Assembly (NCBI RefSeq): GCF_901709675.1
Contig: NC_051095.1
Span: 14,769,456 to 14,833,455 of the forward strand
Direction: 5' to 3'
Length of the DNA stretch: 64,000 nt
Source: Syngnathus acus
Taxonomy: Eukaryota > Chordata > Actinopteri > Syngnathiformes > Syngnathidae
Shown: piece by piece, positions 53,080 to 64,000 of the stretch
Layout of the letters: every line of letters starts with the position of its first letter
Numbering within the stretch: position 1 is the stretch's first letter
Translations under genes and position numbers: made by a program
The notes under the pieces: model-generated
Seen by the model: the letters and a program-made list of their open reading frames with translations, nothing else
Told to the model about the DNA's origin: nothing
The model's database searches: none

Positions 53080-54604
53080 ATGGCTCACATCAATGCAGGA
53101 CGTGAAAATCAAAGTCTTACCTTCATACCAGGTTGAAAACTTGAGCTAAAATTCTTTTGGTGTTTCCCTGCTTTGAGATGTTTGGTTTACCATGCAATCT
53201 TTACAGAGATGACCATGAAGACTCCACTGAGTGCCAAAACTATGAAGACCCCTCTGCGTACCGGTCGGAAAGCTTTTGGGATTGTCAATGCACAGTTGTC
53301 AACTCCTGTTGTCGATAAGCAAGGGATGAAAATGGAGAAGCTCAAGGTTGGAGATGTATCTGTGATGTGTTTCCAGCAGTGACAAAAGTATTGAAACTGG
53401 GGGGGGAAACCCCAAGGCACTGATTGGTCTTGTTTAAAACCTTTAAAAAAAACTGCCTTTTTGGCATATACATTTTCCAGGGGGAGTTGGCAGGCTTTTT
53501 AAATTTCACTTGTTCTGTTCAAAGGGCTTTAACTTTAAATAAGCTTTCAATAATTTGCCATCCTAAACCTGTTTAGATAGAACACCCAAAGGTTGAAAAT
53601 TATTCAATAAAATCTGAGTTCATTAAAATATGACTCTATTAAAGACCAAAAATAGTGCCCAGTTTTAAAATAGTCAAAATTATACCTTCCTGTTAGCATA
53701 AGCAACTGGCTACAAAAGACATTTTTGGAGGTCTTGGGCTTTTACCAATGTCTCAGTTTTCACAGATCTAGGTAATTCATATCTTCATTGAGTTGCATGG
53801 GGCACTGTGGAGACTTTTTTTTTTTTTTTCTAAACTAAATATAAAACTAAAATATATAAAACCTATACGACAAAATTAAAAGCAATTTTTAACTTTAATT
53901 CTAGCTTTCTTTTCCTCTGCTGCATTACTATATAAAGTTCCTTTTAAATGCCAACATTCCCATTTGTAAATCCCCATCAAAGGTTTACAAGTTTAAAGAT
54001 ACCCTATCCAACCTGAGTTTTATTCTTGCATGTTTTTGTTTTCCTTTGCACCCACCAGGAAGGCAAAATAATGCATGTAGTTCAGAAGAAAGAGGAAGAC
54101 AATCCAGAGATTGAAAAGTTCTTCCCTTACGATCCAATGGGTAACTCTGTTTTCAAAAACGGTGTATAAATTAAAAACAGAGCAGCATATTTGCATTTAG
54201 ATTGTATTTCCCTGTTTTCAGAGTTTGAGAAATGCAGCGTTCCTGAGGACTTCATTCCTCTCGGTAGTCTCCCTCTGGCTGGTCTGGCTTTTCCAGATGC
54301 ACCCCCTCCTTCGGAAGAAGACCAGGATCTTTACCTGCCTCTGCTCCCAAGCCTGTCACCTGCAAGAATGCCACAACGCTTGGGTAACTATTATATTGAC
54401 TATCCCATACAGAGGCATATAGTGCCTAACTCAGAGGTTCCACTGTATCATGAATTCAAATGTCCTTAGGTCTGAGGTGGCTCAAACAACGGCTAGTGTG
54501 ACATAATACATTTTCTTTCAGATGGCTGTATTCCGTTTGATGCATTCCTCCAAACGATTGATGAGCTGACCATAGAGCTCCCCCCTGAGCCTGACACTGA
54601 CTGA
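53080..54604 (+). CDS. pttg1: Securin (separase inhibitor, PTTG1 family)
   Basis: Five coding exons, 53080-53131, 53207-53346, 54059-54140, 54222-54383 and 54522-54604, give 172 aa with compatible phases. The start has a strong context (ACAATGG). The diagnostic separase-binding pseudosubstrate block EIEKFFPYDP matches human EIEKFFPFNP. The C-terminus IDELTIELPPEPD aligns with the human STLDVELPP region. The lysine-rich repeat KTPLSAKTMKTPLR precedes RKAFGIVN, the counterpart of the human destruction box RKALGTVN. At the human KEN position the sequence is REN (residues 8-10). Securin holds separase inactive until APC/C destroys it at anaphase. The poly(A) signal is AATAAA 54707-54712. The gene lies between septin 6 and SOWAHD. 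Confidence 0.9.
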
Positions 54605-54706
54605 AATATGTTCAAATACAGCCTTCTACTGTTCTGTTTTTTTATTTGAATATTTGATCGTTTTAATCGTTGCTATATGTCTGCATTTGTCACTTTAAAG
54701 CAGTTC

Positions 54707-54712
54707 AATAAA
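54707..54712 (+). terminator. pttg1: Securin poly(A) signal
   Basis: AATAAA about 100 bp after the stop codon. Confidence 0.85.
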
Positions 54713-54751
54713 AACCGATATGCCCTTCCTGGTTTTGCAATCCATTGGTGG

Positions 54752-54761
54752 TCACGTGACA
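54752..54761. promoter_or_regulatory. Palindromic E-box upstream of SOWAHD
   Basis: GTCACGTGAC, a perfect 10-bp USF/TFE-type site, with an inverted CCAAT core (ATTGG) just before it. It lies 40 bp after the securin poly(A) signal and about 380 bp before the SOWAHD start. Confidence 0.4.
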
Positions 54762-55138
54762 TACTCCCGCCTCGAGATTATCATGAACTTTGGCTCAAAT
54801 TCCTCAGTGGAAGTGGGGAATTGTCTCCGCACTAAACTACTTGGACAAACTGTATTTTTCTTCAAATCCGGTGTTTTGAATTCTGACTAGAAATGCTCAA
54901 CAGTCGATACGCTTTGATTTCAAATGTACGTCAACAGCCACCAAAGTCAGTACAGGTGAGTCACGTCAACGACCTAGAGTAAAATGACTCTGGGAGTTTA
55001 AAATGGAGACTGTTCAAACGTCTAAATTGTATATAAACAAGGTGGAAAGATCTAGTGCAACCCTGTGGGGAAGACACGCGATAGTTTGACATTCAATTCC
55101 GTCGGGCTGACTTCAAAAATTACCGCAACCGCAGTACC

Positions 55139-55987
55139 ATGGATGAGGGCAGCTCGACTGGGCAGGATGCCACCACTGACGCCCACCGCGGCCGAGAGTC
55201 ATGCAGACAAGGACCCGTTGTGGCGCGACTCTCCCGGTATGGCACGTCGCTCATGCCCGGTGCTCCACAACGACGGTCGCGACTGCTGCAGAGGCGACAA
55301 GACGACTCTGACGCAGACACACCTGCCCAGCGGAAGAAATCCACCAAAGAGTTGTCTCAAGGCGGGTTGGGGTGGGCTCTGTACCCCATGGAGCACACGT
55401 GGATGCTGTCAGCCGTGGAGGGGAATTGCGACACCTTACTAGAGTTCGTGTCCGAGGAGCCGTTGCTGCTCAGCAGGCGCGACTTCATCAGCGGCTACTC
55501 GGTGCTCCACTGGTTGGCCAAGAGCGGCCGGGACGAGACCCTTCTCAAGCTGCTCCACCAGGCCGAGAGGGCCGGAGGACGGCCAGTGAGCGTGGACGTG
55601 CGGGGGAGCGGCGGCCTTACCCCGCTGCACGTCGCCAGCATGCACGGCCACTACGCGGTCGTCAAGCTCCTCGTGGGCGCGTTCGGTGCAGACGTGGACG
55701 TCATGGACTACGGCGGCAGGCGGGCCTGGCAGTACCTACGCCCAGACGCCCCCCAGGAGATAAAGGAGCTGCTCGGGACATGGGATGACGAACACTCTCG
55801 TAGGGGGGAACCGAACGCCAATAAGAACTGTAACAACAGCAGCGCCGATGTGACGGCGACGCCGGGCGAAAAAGACGCGGAAGCTTTGGCGGACGAGACA
55901 GACTCGTTTGACCGCATCAGGAGAGAAGGCAGCTGGAGGTTTGGTTCCTTAAGAAGGTTCTTCTCCTTTCGTGCCAATAGACGTTGA
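55139..55987 (+). CDS. sowahd: Sosondowah ankyrin repeat protein D (SOWAHD)
   Basis: Intronless 282-aa reading frame, GC-rich compared with its neighbours. SOWAHD is also intronless in mammals and is close to this length (about 315 aa). The ankyrin section has a SOWAH-type opening, EHTWMLSAVEGN (85-96), then YSVLHWLAKSGRDETLLKLL (120-139) and GGLTPLHVASMHGHYAVVKL (158-177) with the TPLH ankyrin signature. A basic, serine-rich N-terminus and a low-complexity C-terminus ending FGSLRRFFSFRANRR surround it. The molecular role is poorly known. Position and strand, between septin 6 and RPL39, match the human order. No canonical poly(A) signal was seen before the convergent RPL39 end. Confidence 0.85.
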   Translation: MDEGSSTGQDATTDAHRGRESCRQGPVVARLSRYGTSLMPGAPQRRSRLLQRRQDDSDADTPAQRKKSTKELSQGGLGWALYPMEHTWMLSAVEGNCDTLLEFVSEEPLLLSRRDFISGYSVLHWLAKSGRDETLLKLLHQAERAGGRPVSVDVRGSGGLTPLHVASMHGHYAVVKLLVGAFGADVDVMDYGGRRAWQYLRPDAPQEIKELLGTWDDEHSRRGEPNANKNCNNSSADVTATPGEKDAEALADETDSFDRIRREGSWRFGSLRRFFSFRANRR

Positions 55988-56337
55988 TATTTTCTATCGC
56001 CACTGTGCATTCCTTCCCTTGTAAGTGCTTTGGACCATTGCATATTCTAATCACAATATTTGACATGCTATTAGCACAAAACTCCTGTGATTATAGCTTG
56101 TTTTTCCGTTTTGCATGCCAGATTTATATTTGGCAGAGACAAGAAAACATGCGCAACAAATACAAGCATTGGAAAAACCTCAAGACTGCTTTTCATTTGC
56201 CGTTTTGCTTTACGCCCCTTGGAGCACGAAGGAATGTAAAATTTTCCTCACACTATAATTGCTAAGTGACATTCTGTACAGTGAAAATTACATGAATTGT
56301 GATACTGTACATTAAGTATTTGTTTGATAACAGATCT

Positions 56338-56343
56338 TTTATT
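56338..56343 (-). terminator. rpl39: RPL39 poly(A) signal
   Basis: Minus-strand AATAAA (plus TTTATT) about 105 bp after the RPL39 stop. Confidence 0.75.
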
Positions 56344-56446
56344 TTCAAACATGAACGTAGAACCAGAGTGTGTACAAAGCAGGTGCGGGTCCACCCGACA
56401 TGGTCCTTCGATGAAATGGAGGGTGGATTCAGCAGGAAGGTCACGT

Positions 56447-58018
<1,572 letters not shown>

Positions 58019-58053
58019 GTCGGCCACTGACTTTCCCCCACAACGGTAGCGAT

Positions 58054-58066
58054 AGAAGAGGAAGAA
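58054..58066 (-). promoter_or_regulatory. rpl39: RPL39 5'TOP-like pyrimidine tract
   Basis: Thirteen pyrimidines on the minus strand, 36 nt before the ATG, as in ribosomal protein mRNAs. Confidence 0.6.
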
Positions 58067-58689
58067 CAACGTAACGTAGCCTGTTTAAGTCAACGGGGCT
58101 TCCGGCGGTTTTATCGTGCCTTGTTATTGACAGCGACACCAGCAGGCAATATCTTGATACAACAGATTTAAGTCTAAATTTGAAACAGTTGCTTTTTTTT
58201 ATTATGAATTATAGAAATTACAACATTTGAATGAGAAAAAATATATATATAATTTGTAATGCATTAATTGGACTGTATGACTGCAAAATCAATTTCAGGA
58301 CAGAATGTCAAAACCTGTAACGTTTTACAGACGTTAAGACGTGCTAAATGTAGCGTTGTGATGCAAAAATTAATTGATAGTGATATCTTCAAGACCCACT
58401 GGATAGAAGTGAAAATATGTGACATACAGACCATTTAAAAAAAAAAAACCCCATCTTTGTTGAGGTTTGACGCTCACACACACTTTAAACATATCAACCA
58501 TACATTTTAAGCTTATGCTACATCAAGTTAGGGTTAGCTGGTTGGCTCAGGCTAGAGCAGGTCTTTGTGTGAGCTGCGGTTGACAGCAGCTCCTGTGCAA
58601 GTGTGCTTATTTCTTGTTGCTTCAAAAGCAATGCACAAAAAATACACACAAAAAATGCCTTTTAGTCTGGTACAACTGGTAGAGCTGTG

Positions 58690-58695
58690 TTTATT
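58690..58695 (-). terminator. upf3b: UPF3B poly(A) signal
   Basis: Minus-strand AATAAA (plus TTTATT), about 325 bp after the UPF3B stop. Confidence 0.6.
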
Positions 58696-59018
58696 CCATG
58701 TTCATAATGCCATTCACAAGCTTGTCAATAATGCTTGAAAATTTTGATGTGATGAGCAGAAATAAAACAGAATGTTATCAGTGATACGGTTTAAAATTAA
58801 GGTCACTTGAGGGTTTTCTGTGCCCTGCAGGCAAACTCTTTGTTTTACCGAGGAGTGAAACTAAAGAGGTTCACTTAGAGGCACAACCAAGCTCCACTCT
58901 GAACCACGAGTGGGCCTCAAACATGGAAGAGCAGGCCCTGAGGCGACATACTGCTCACAGTCTCGCTGGCCGCATCCTTCTCCATTATACCAAAAAGACG
59001 CCCAAAGCAGAAATCTGC

Positions 59019-62000
59019 TCAGTCGTCACCCTTCTCAGCCATTTTTTTTGTCTCCGTGTCTGGCTTCCTGTCGACAGAGCTGGCATCACCTCCTCCTTCT
59101 CCGCCTCCTGCTGGGCGATTGCGGCTTCTTGCTCCAGGCTGGTACAGCTGGATAGCGGGACGATCCTGATACGAAAACACGAATCAGACGAATATATTCT
59201 TTGAAAATACATACACAAATCAAATGTACAGATGGAAATGTATACATGATCAATAGGTAGACAAACAGCAACTAGAAAGACTGTTGGATTACTTTATTCC
59301 GAAGTCGTTCTCTCTTGGCGCTGTCGTCCTTCTTGTCGTGTTTTGGCGCCTTTTCCATCTTGTCAGATTCTGATGTGTTGTCTGTTCGCTTTTTTTCCGA
59401 CGGCCGCTCCCTCTCTTTCTTGGATGGTCCCTCTTCCTCCGCCCACTTCCTGGTGACGTTCTCACCGTCGTGCCTTTCCCTCCTCCTGCGTCGCTCTTGC
59501 CGTCTCATGCGTTCTTTCTCCCTTTGTTGACGCTCCTTCTCTAGCTCACGCTCCCTGTCCCGAACATGCTCAGCATCATGCTCCCGAAACTCTTTGAGGC
59601 CTTCCTCATCTGCTCTAATGGGGGAGAAAATGTGGAATATAAACATAAATATTGACATAATCATATACAAAATGTTGAAATAAAACCCATGACTTAAAAA
59701 TGAAAAGAAAACAAAACAAAGTGAAATTGACTGGAGTGTATAAACTAATTCAACCCTAAAATGTATTTTTTTAAATAAAGCAATATATGATGATATATGT
59801 AGCTGAAGTAAAATATATTCAATGTACATCCATTCTTAAAAAAATAATTAATTGAAAAATTATTTTGAAACTGTGACAAAACAACACACATGCTACCAAA
59901 ATTCAATTCAAATAAGGTTCTAGATTAAAAACAATGTGGTGGAGTGGATAATGATTTTTTTCAAATGCAGTACCAGTACGTATAAAACAATATGAGCCAA
60001 ATATGACCTACTTCTTTGCGCGCTCCTCCTTGTTGTCATTGTTTTGTCGTCTCTTATGCTCTGCGCTTCTGCTGTACTCTTTGCTGGGCCTCTCAGCTTT
60101 TTTAAACTTCTCCTTCGCATTATCCGAGTCGGCAGCGTCTCCTCTGTCCGGCTTTTTAAGCAGCTACATGGCGAACAACGAGAGTGGTCATCTTATTGCG
60201 GCGTGTGGAGGCATTTTCAACTACATCTTACCAATGGTTAAACAAATAAAGTGTGAGTACTTTTGATACCTCGGCCACTTACTTTTATTTTTGGCTCGTC
60301 TTTGACTTGGTCCTTGTCAAGCTCCGGTTTCTTCATTTTCTCAGTTCCTTTGCGCTTCCGCCGCTCCTCCTCGCGCCACTTACGGCGCTCCTCATCTCGC
60401 AGGCGCTTGCGCTCCAGCTCACGCCGCCTCCTCTCCTCTTTCTTCTCCTCCCTGATTCTCTGAGGAGAGAACAAGAACAAGTCTGTCTTCTGTCGTTCAG
60501 TTCGGCTCACTGTGAGGTCTGACTTACCTGTTTATTCTTCAGGAAGTCCAGCAAAGGAGTTGTTTTTTTAGCTTTAGGAAAAACAAAGGTTAAACATTGA
60601 TTATTTTAATGTAGGGCTTGGTGACATGGACAAGATGTGAAAATAAGGTGTGCCTCTCTCAAGAGTCTTTTCCTGTGTGTAGTTGTACAGGTGAGTCAAG
60701 GCAACCATATTTGTGGTTTTAAAGTAAATACCTTGGTTAAAAAATTCCATTACTGCTTATGCAACATATGGATGGGCCTTCAGCAATGTTCAATGCAACT
60801 GACTGTGTGATGGCCTCCCGTCAGGCTCCTTCTTTGTTATTTGGAAAAACCGCCAAAGTCTGCCAAACTGATGTCTGCTGAAAGTCACCCTTTCGACATG
60901 ATTTGTGGAAAAGTTACTAAATCTAACTTGACAAGACTGAGTCTGCTTAGGTAAACTAGTTCCTCTCTGTTTGCAGTCATATTGAGGAAGCAGTGCACAC
61001 ATCAGCAAAAATAAATCATCCTGGCAAATATTTTTGAATTCAATGACAAAACCGATGACTCGCCCAGCCGGGCCAGCCCTACTATAAAGTGTACTTACCT
61101 ACAAGCTCCTTGGACCTGGCTTCAAGCTCTTCAAGCAAAGTCTCCGGCGTGGATGTCAACTTCTCATTGTCTCCAGTATAATAATCCAAGAATTTCTTGT
61201 AATCAGGATCTAGAACAACATGCACATAATATTGTAAAAGGTTCAGAATAAATGTATTTTTTGTTGTAACGACTAAACACGCAGGAAACCACAATGACCC
61301 ACAAACATTTTTGGTTGATAAAAGTATTGTATAATGCAAGAAATATTTTTCTTCTCTGAAAATACACACCGTCACTAATGGTTCCACACTTGGCGTCCTT
61401 TTTCTTGCTTCTTTTTTTGGAAGTCTTTTGAAAAGGTGCAAATTCCACAATAGCGGGGTACTCCTGTCCTGTTTGCCAAAAAGTGTGTGCAAACTGACTG
61501 AATACACATTCACATAAACTTTAACATCAGGATTCTTTTTGATACCTTTGCTGTCAATGAACACGTAGCCGTCGAAGCGATCCCTGAACAGGACGATATC
61601 TTCTTGGTTTTTAAAGTTGATGTAAGCCCTCGCAAAGAGGTGAGGATACAGGCTAAGAGGAGAAACGTTAATGAAGACATTCCATGATCTTAAAGCACCA
61701 CTGTATTTACGAAACTTTTATTCAAGTTATCTTTATCGTGTAATAATTTACATTGACCTACAGTAATAATTCATTCGAATCGGATCACTCAAAGGAACAT
61801 TTTCAGAAATAGGGAGCTCAGAAAAATGTTCATTTAGTTGTTTAATTTCACCCAGCCATTTGTATACAAACAATATTAAAAAAAGAAATGTCAATATTGT
61901 ATAATACGTTCAACTTTAGGTCACGTTTATAATGTCACAAGATCACCTGGTGTCATTGGAGAAGAACTCGTAGTAGTCTAATTCTGGAAGAGGCTGCAGT

Positions 62001-62588
62001 TGCTCCTCCAGCTCCTCTTTAGTGAGACTCGGTGGCAGCCTTCTGATGACAATCTAGTGCAGTGGTTGTCCTCCATAAGTACACATCATAGGAAACTGCA
62101 ATATTGGCTATTCCCAATGCTATTTTGATAAATCATCAATATATATATATATCCATTTACAATACTGCTAGCCTCTTACACATTAGAGTGAGCTGACTTG
62201 CAGACATGTTTACCTGACACTAGTTTACCTGATGTCAGAAAACACTCGATTAAAATCTGAAAATTGAACACATTCGTATCAACATACTGGTATGAATTAG
62301 GTCGTATTGAAAACATAAAAATAATAACATAAAAACACAGAAATATTCACGGATGTAACATGGTAAAAATATGATAGCTAAACGTAATACGGATTAAATG
62401 TTATCCCTTACGACAATCACAACTAATACGAGCGAGCTAACGTAGCCTAGCCTATCTTATCTTAGCTCGGGTTTTACCTTTGTCATGGTCTCCTTCTTTT
62501 CTTTCAATTTCTCCGTCCTATCTGAATCTTCACACATTAATTCCACCCTCATCTCCCTGGGTCGAGTGTTTTCCTTATCTTCCTTCAT
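59019..62588 (-). CDS. upf3b: UPF3B, regulator of nonsense transcripts 3B
   Basis: Ten exons, 62478-62588, 61947-62053, 61546-61652, 61370-61468, 61099-61209, 60537-60571, 60283-60459, 60012-60163, 59293-59614 and 59019-59165, give 455 aa; human UPF3B is about 470-483. The RRM-like UPF3 domain starts at residue 38 (IVIRRLPPSLTKEELEEQL) and binds UPF2. A long Arg/Glu-rich segment follows, and the exon-junction-complex binding motif DRPAIQLYQPGARSRNR lies near 408-424. The encoded protein bridges spliced mRNPs to UPF2-UPF1 in nonsense-mediated decay. The human segment VHRFLLQAVNQKN is absent, as in the shorter human isoform. The gene shares its promoter region with NDUFA1. Confidence 0.95.
62054..62477 (-). 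other. upf3b: First UPF3B intron
   Basis: AT-rich intron with a short (TA)n tract near 62142-62152. Nothing else seen. Confidence 0.8.
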
Positions 62589-63068
62589 ATTTGTAAAAGG
62601 CTAATTGTGTCAACTTTAACTTATTCCTGGGACTTGTTTACTTTTTTTTTAAAACAACTTCACCGAAGTGCGTGGGAACCAAGCACGCATGCGCCGCGTT
62701 CAGTCCCGTTTTTAAACGTAGTACTGCAGAAGGGCGAGAGAAGGCGCTGTGGGGATGTATTCATCCATATGTTCATTCAGAATAAAAGATTTAGACGTGA
62801 GCTTGCCACATTATATTTTACAATTTTGTTGTGGGTTGCGATTAATTCAAATAAGCTAAACACGAACTCTAAAATAGTCATTTAACACGTTTTCCATGCA
62901 CATTCTCGGCATGAATTATATTATTTTGAATAATTCTTGCAGTCATTTCTACTTCCGGTGGAGCCCAGGGAGCGCCATTTTGTTCGCTTCCCTAGCAAAA
63001 TAAAGGGGACAAGTTGGTGGTCATCTTATGTTATTGTTCTTTCGGGCTGTTGAACACCTTCCGCCGTC
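62589..63068. promoter_or_regulatory. Bidirectional UPF3B/NDUFA1 promoter
   Basis: About 480 bp separate the two divergent start codons. It contains a near-perfect NRF1 site (CGCATGCGCC, 62686-62695), an ETS core (CTTCCGG, 62952-62958) and a YY1-type GCGCCATTTTG (62972-62982). NRF1, ETS (GABPA) and YY1 are the classic trio of nuclear genes for respiratory-chain subunits, which fits NDUFA1. Confidence 0.65.
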
Positions 63069-63494
63069 ATGTGGTATGAAATTCTACCCGGCCTAGGCAT
63101 CATGGCGGTGTGTCTGATCATTCCTGGTATTGCCACTACACAGATCCATAAATTCACTAATGGTGGAAAGGTGAGCTGGTGGCTACTGGATGCTAGGTGC
63201 TAATGTAGCGGTAATAAAAATGTTTAAATGTCTGGTTAAAAACTAATGTGTGTATTTTCACGCAGGAAAAAAGAATCGCCCGAGTTCCGTGGCAGTGGTA
63301 CCTGATGGAGAGAGACAAGCGGGTGTCGGGATCAGGGCGCTACTTTGACTCCAAGGTGAACGTTCACGCCTGTCACAAGCCTGACCTTGCTAGTTAGCTG
63401 CCGATATATACTCCAACATTATCATAACTTTATTGCTAAAGAATTGCTGAGCAATATATTTTGTCTTCTACAGGGACTCGAGAACATCCACTGA
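63069..63494 (+). CDS. ndufa1: NADH dehydrogenase (ubiquinone) 1 alpha subcomplex subunit 1
   Basis: Three exons, 63069-63170, 63266-63355 and 63474-63494, give 70 aa, the family's length. It starts [20 protein letters not shown] (human [20 protein letters not shown]), the single N-terminal membrane helix that also serves as mitochondrial targeting signal. It continues [15 protein letters not shown] and ends SKGLENIH (human SKGLENID). This supernumerary (MWFE) subunit is needed to assemble the membrane arm of respiratory complex I in the inner mitochondrial membrane. The start lies just after AGCGCCATTTTG and the shared promoter. An ATTAAA at 63564-63569 is the likely poly(A) signal. Confidence 0.96.
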
Positions 63495-63724
63495 GGACAA
63501 GGAAGAACGTTTGTTGTACATTCAAAGAGTTTTATTGCACATTAATTTGTGTCTATTGTACTAATTAAAATGTTGCTATCAACTGTTGACTGACTGGTAT
63601 CTGTGTTGCTATTTAACACTGTCATAGAATAATGGAGTGCTGCTCAACTTTTGAGCCAAGGAAAATATTTTACATAACAACCTGACAACACGCCACCAAC
63701 GAAAATAAAATATGTAGCTTAGAG

Positions 63725-64000
63725 CAGGGGTCCCCAGCCACCGGTTCGCGGACCGGTACCGGTCCGTGGGTCACTTGGTACCGGGCCACCAAGCCGCACA
63801 GAAGAAAAAAACATTTTTTATCGACGATCAATGAATTCAGGTCAAGACGATCGTCCCGGTCACGTGACATGTTTCCCCAGTCGAGCCCGCAAAGCTAGCA
63901 AAAATGAGTAAGAATTTATTTTGAAAAATATTTTAAAAAATTGGCGATTCTCTCCCAATTACATCCATCTTTACATACAAATGTAAATTACATACAAAGG
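63725..64000 (+). mobile_element. hAT (ZBED-type) element, 5' end, cut by the window edge
   Basis: Starts CAGGGGTCCCCAGCC and is nearly identical to 46431-46600 for about 170 bp, including ACCGGTACCGGTCCGTGGG and the GTCACGTGACATG stretch. After GCAAAGCTAGC it reads AAAAATGAGTAAG, possibly the transposase start, and then AT-rich sequence followed by GGCGATTCTCTCCCAATTAC. This suggests an internal deletion joining the start region to the 3' part. The right end is outside the window. Confidence 0.7.

Noticed and set aside
55372-55788. 138-aa frame overlapping SOWAHD
   Set aside because: Alternative-frame shadow of SOWAHD; Arg/Gly-rich composition reflects GC content.

Overview
The window is vertebrate nuclear DNA, most likely from a percomorph teleost. 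The evidence is AT-rich sequence, CA/GT microsatellites, fish-type Tc1 and hAT relics, short GT-AG introns, and proteins that read as clear orthologues of vertebrate genes. There is no prokaryotic organisation, and I saw no tRNA, rRNA or CRISPR array.

The right half (29.9-63.5 kb) is a gene-dense block: UBE2A (+), NKRF (-), septin 6 (-), securin/PTTG1 (+), SOWAHD (+), RPL39 (-), UPF3B (-) and NDUFA1 (+). Apart from securin, the order and strands match my recollection of human Xq24 (UBE2A, NKRF, SEPTIN6, SOWAHD, RPL39, UPF3B, NDUFA1). I rebuilt all eight coding sequences. Where introns are present, every junction has GT-AG borders and compatible phases. The products are 152, 762, 419, 172, 282, 51, 455 and 70 aa.

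The left 29 kb has one recognisable coding exon, the N-terminus of an ELF1/ELF4-type ETS factor at 1.5 kb on the minus strand. A plausible first exon for it lies about 27 kb upstream at 28.7-28.9 kb, head-to-head with UBE2A. The rest would then be a giant 5' intron holding microsatellites, a Tc1 relic, a MITE, several copies of a dispersed fish repeat, some GC-rich promoter-like islands, and an unexplained plus-strand candidate transcript near 20.1-20.8 kb.

The genes are mostly housekeeping and nuclear or cell-cycle functions: Rad6 ubiquitin conjugation, RNA and transcription control, septin cytoskeleton, separase inhibition, the ribosome, nonsense-mediated decay and respiratory complex I. 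They pair in compact ways. UBE2A and NKRF converge with poly(A) signals 61 bp apart. UPF3B and NDUFA1 share a promoter of about 480 bp with NRF1, ETS and YY1 motifs.

The most striking structural feature is a hAT transposon with a perfect 8-bp target duplication. It sits 9 bp inside a septin 6 intron, next to the splice donor, and carries a second hAT fragment nested within it. A near-identical fragment of that second family lies downstream of NDUFA1. I found no evidence of a wholly new multi-gene system.
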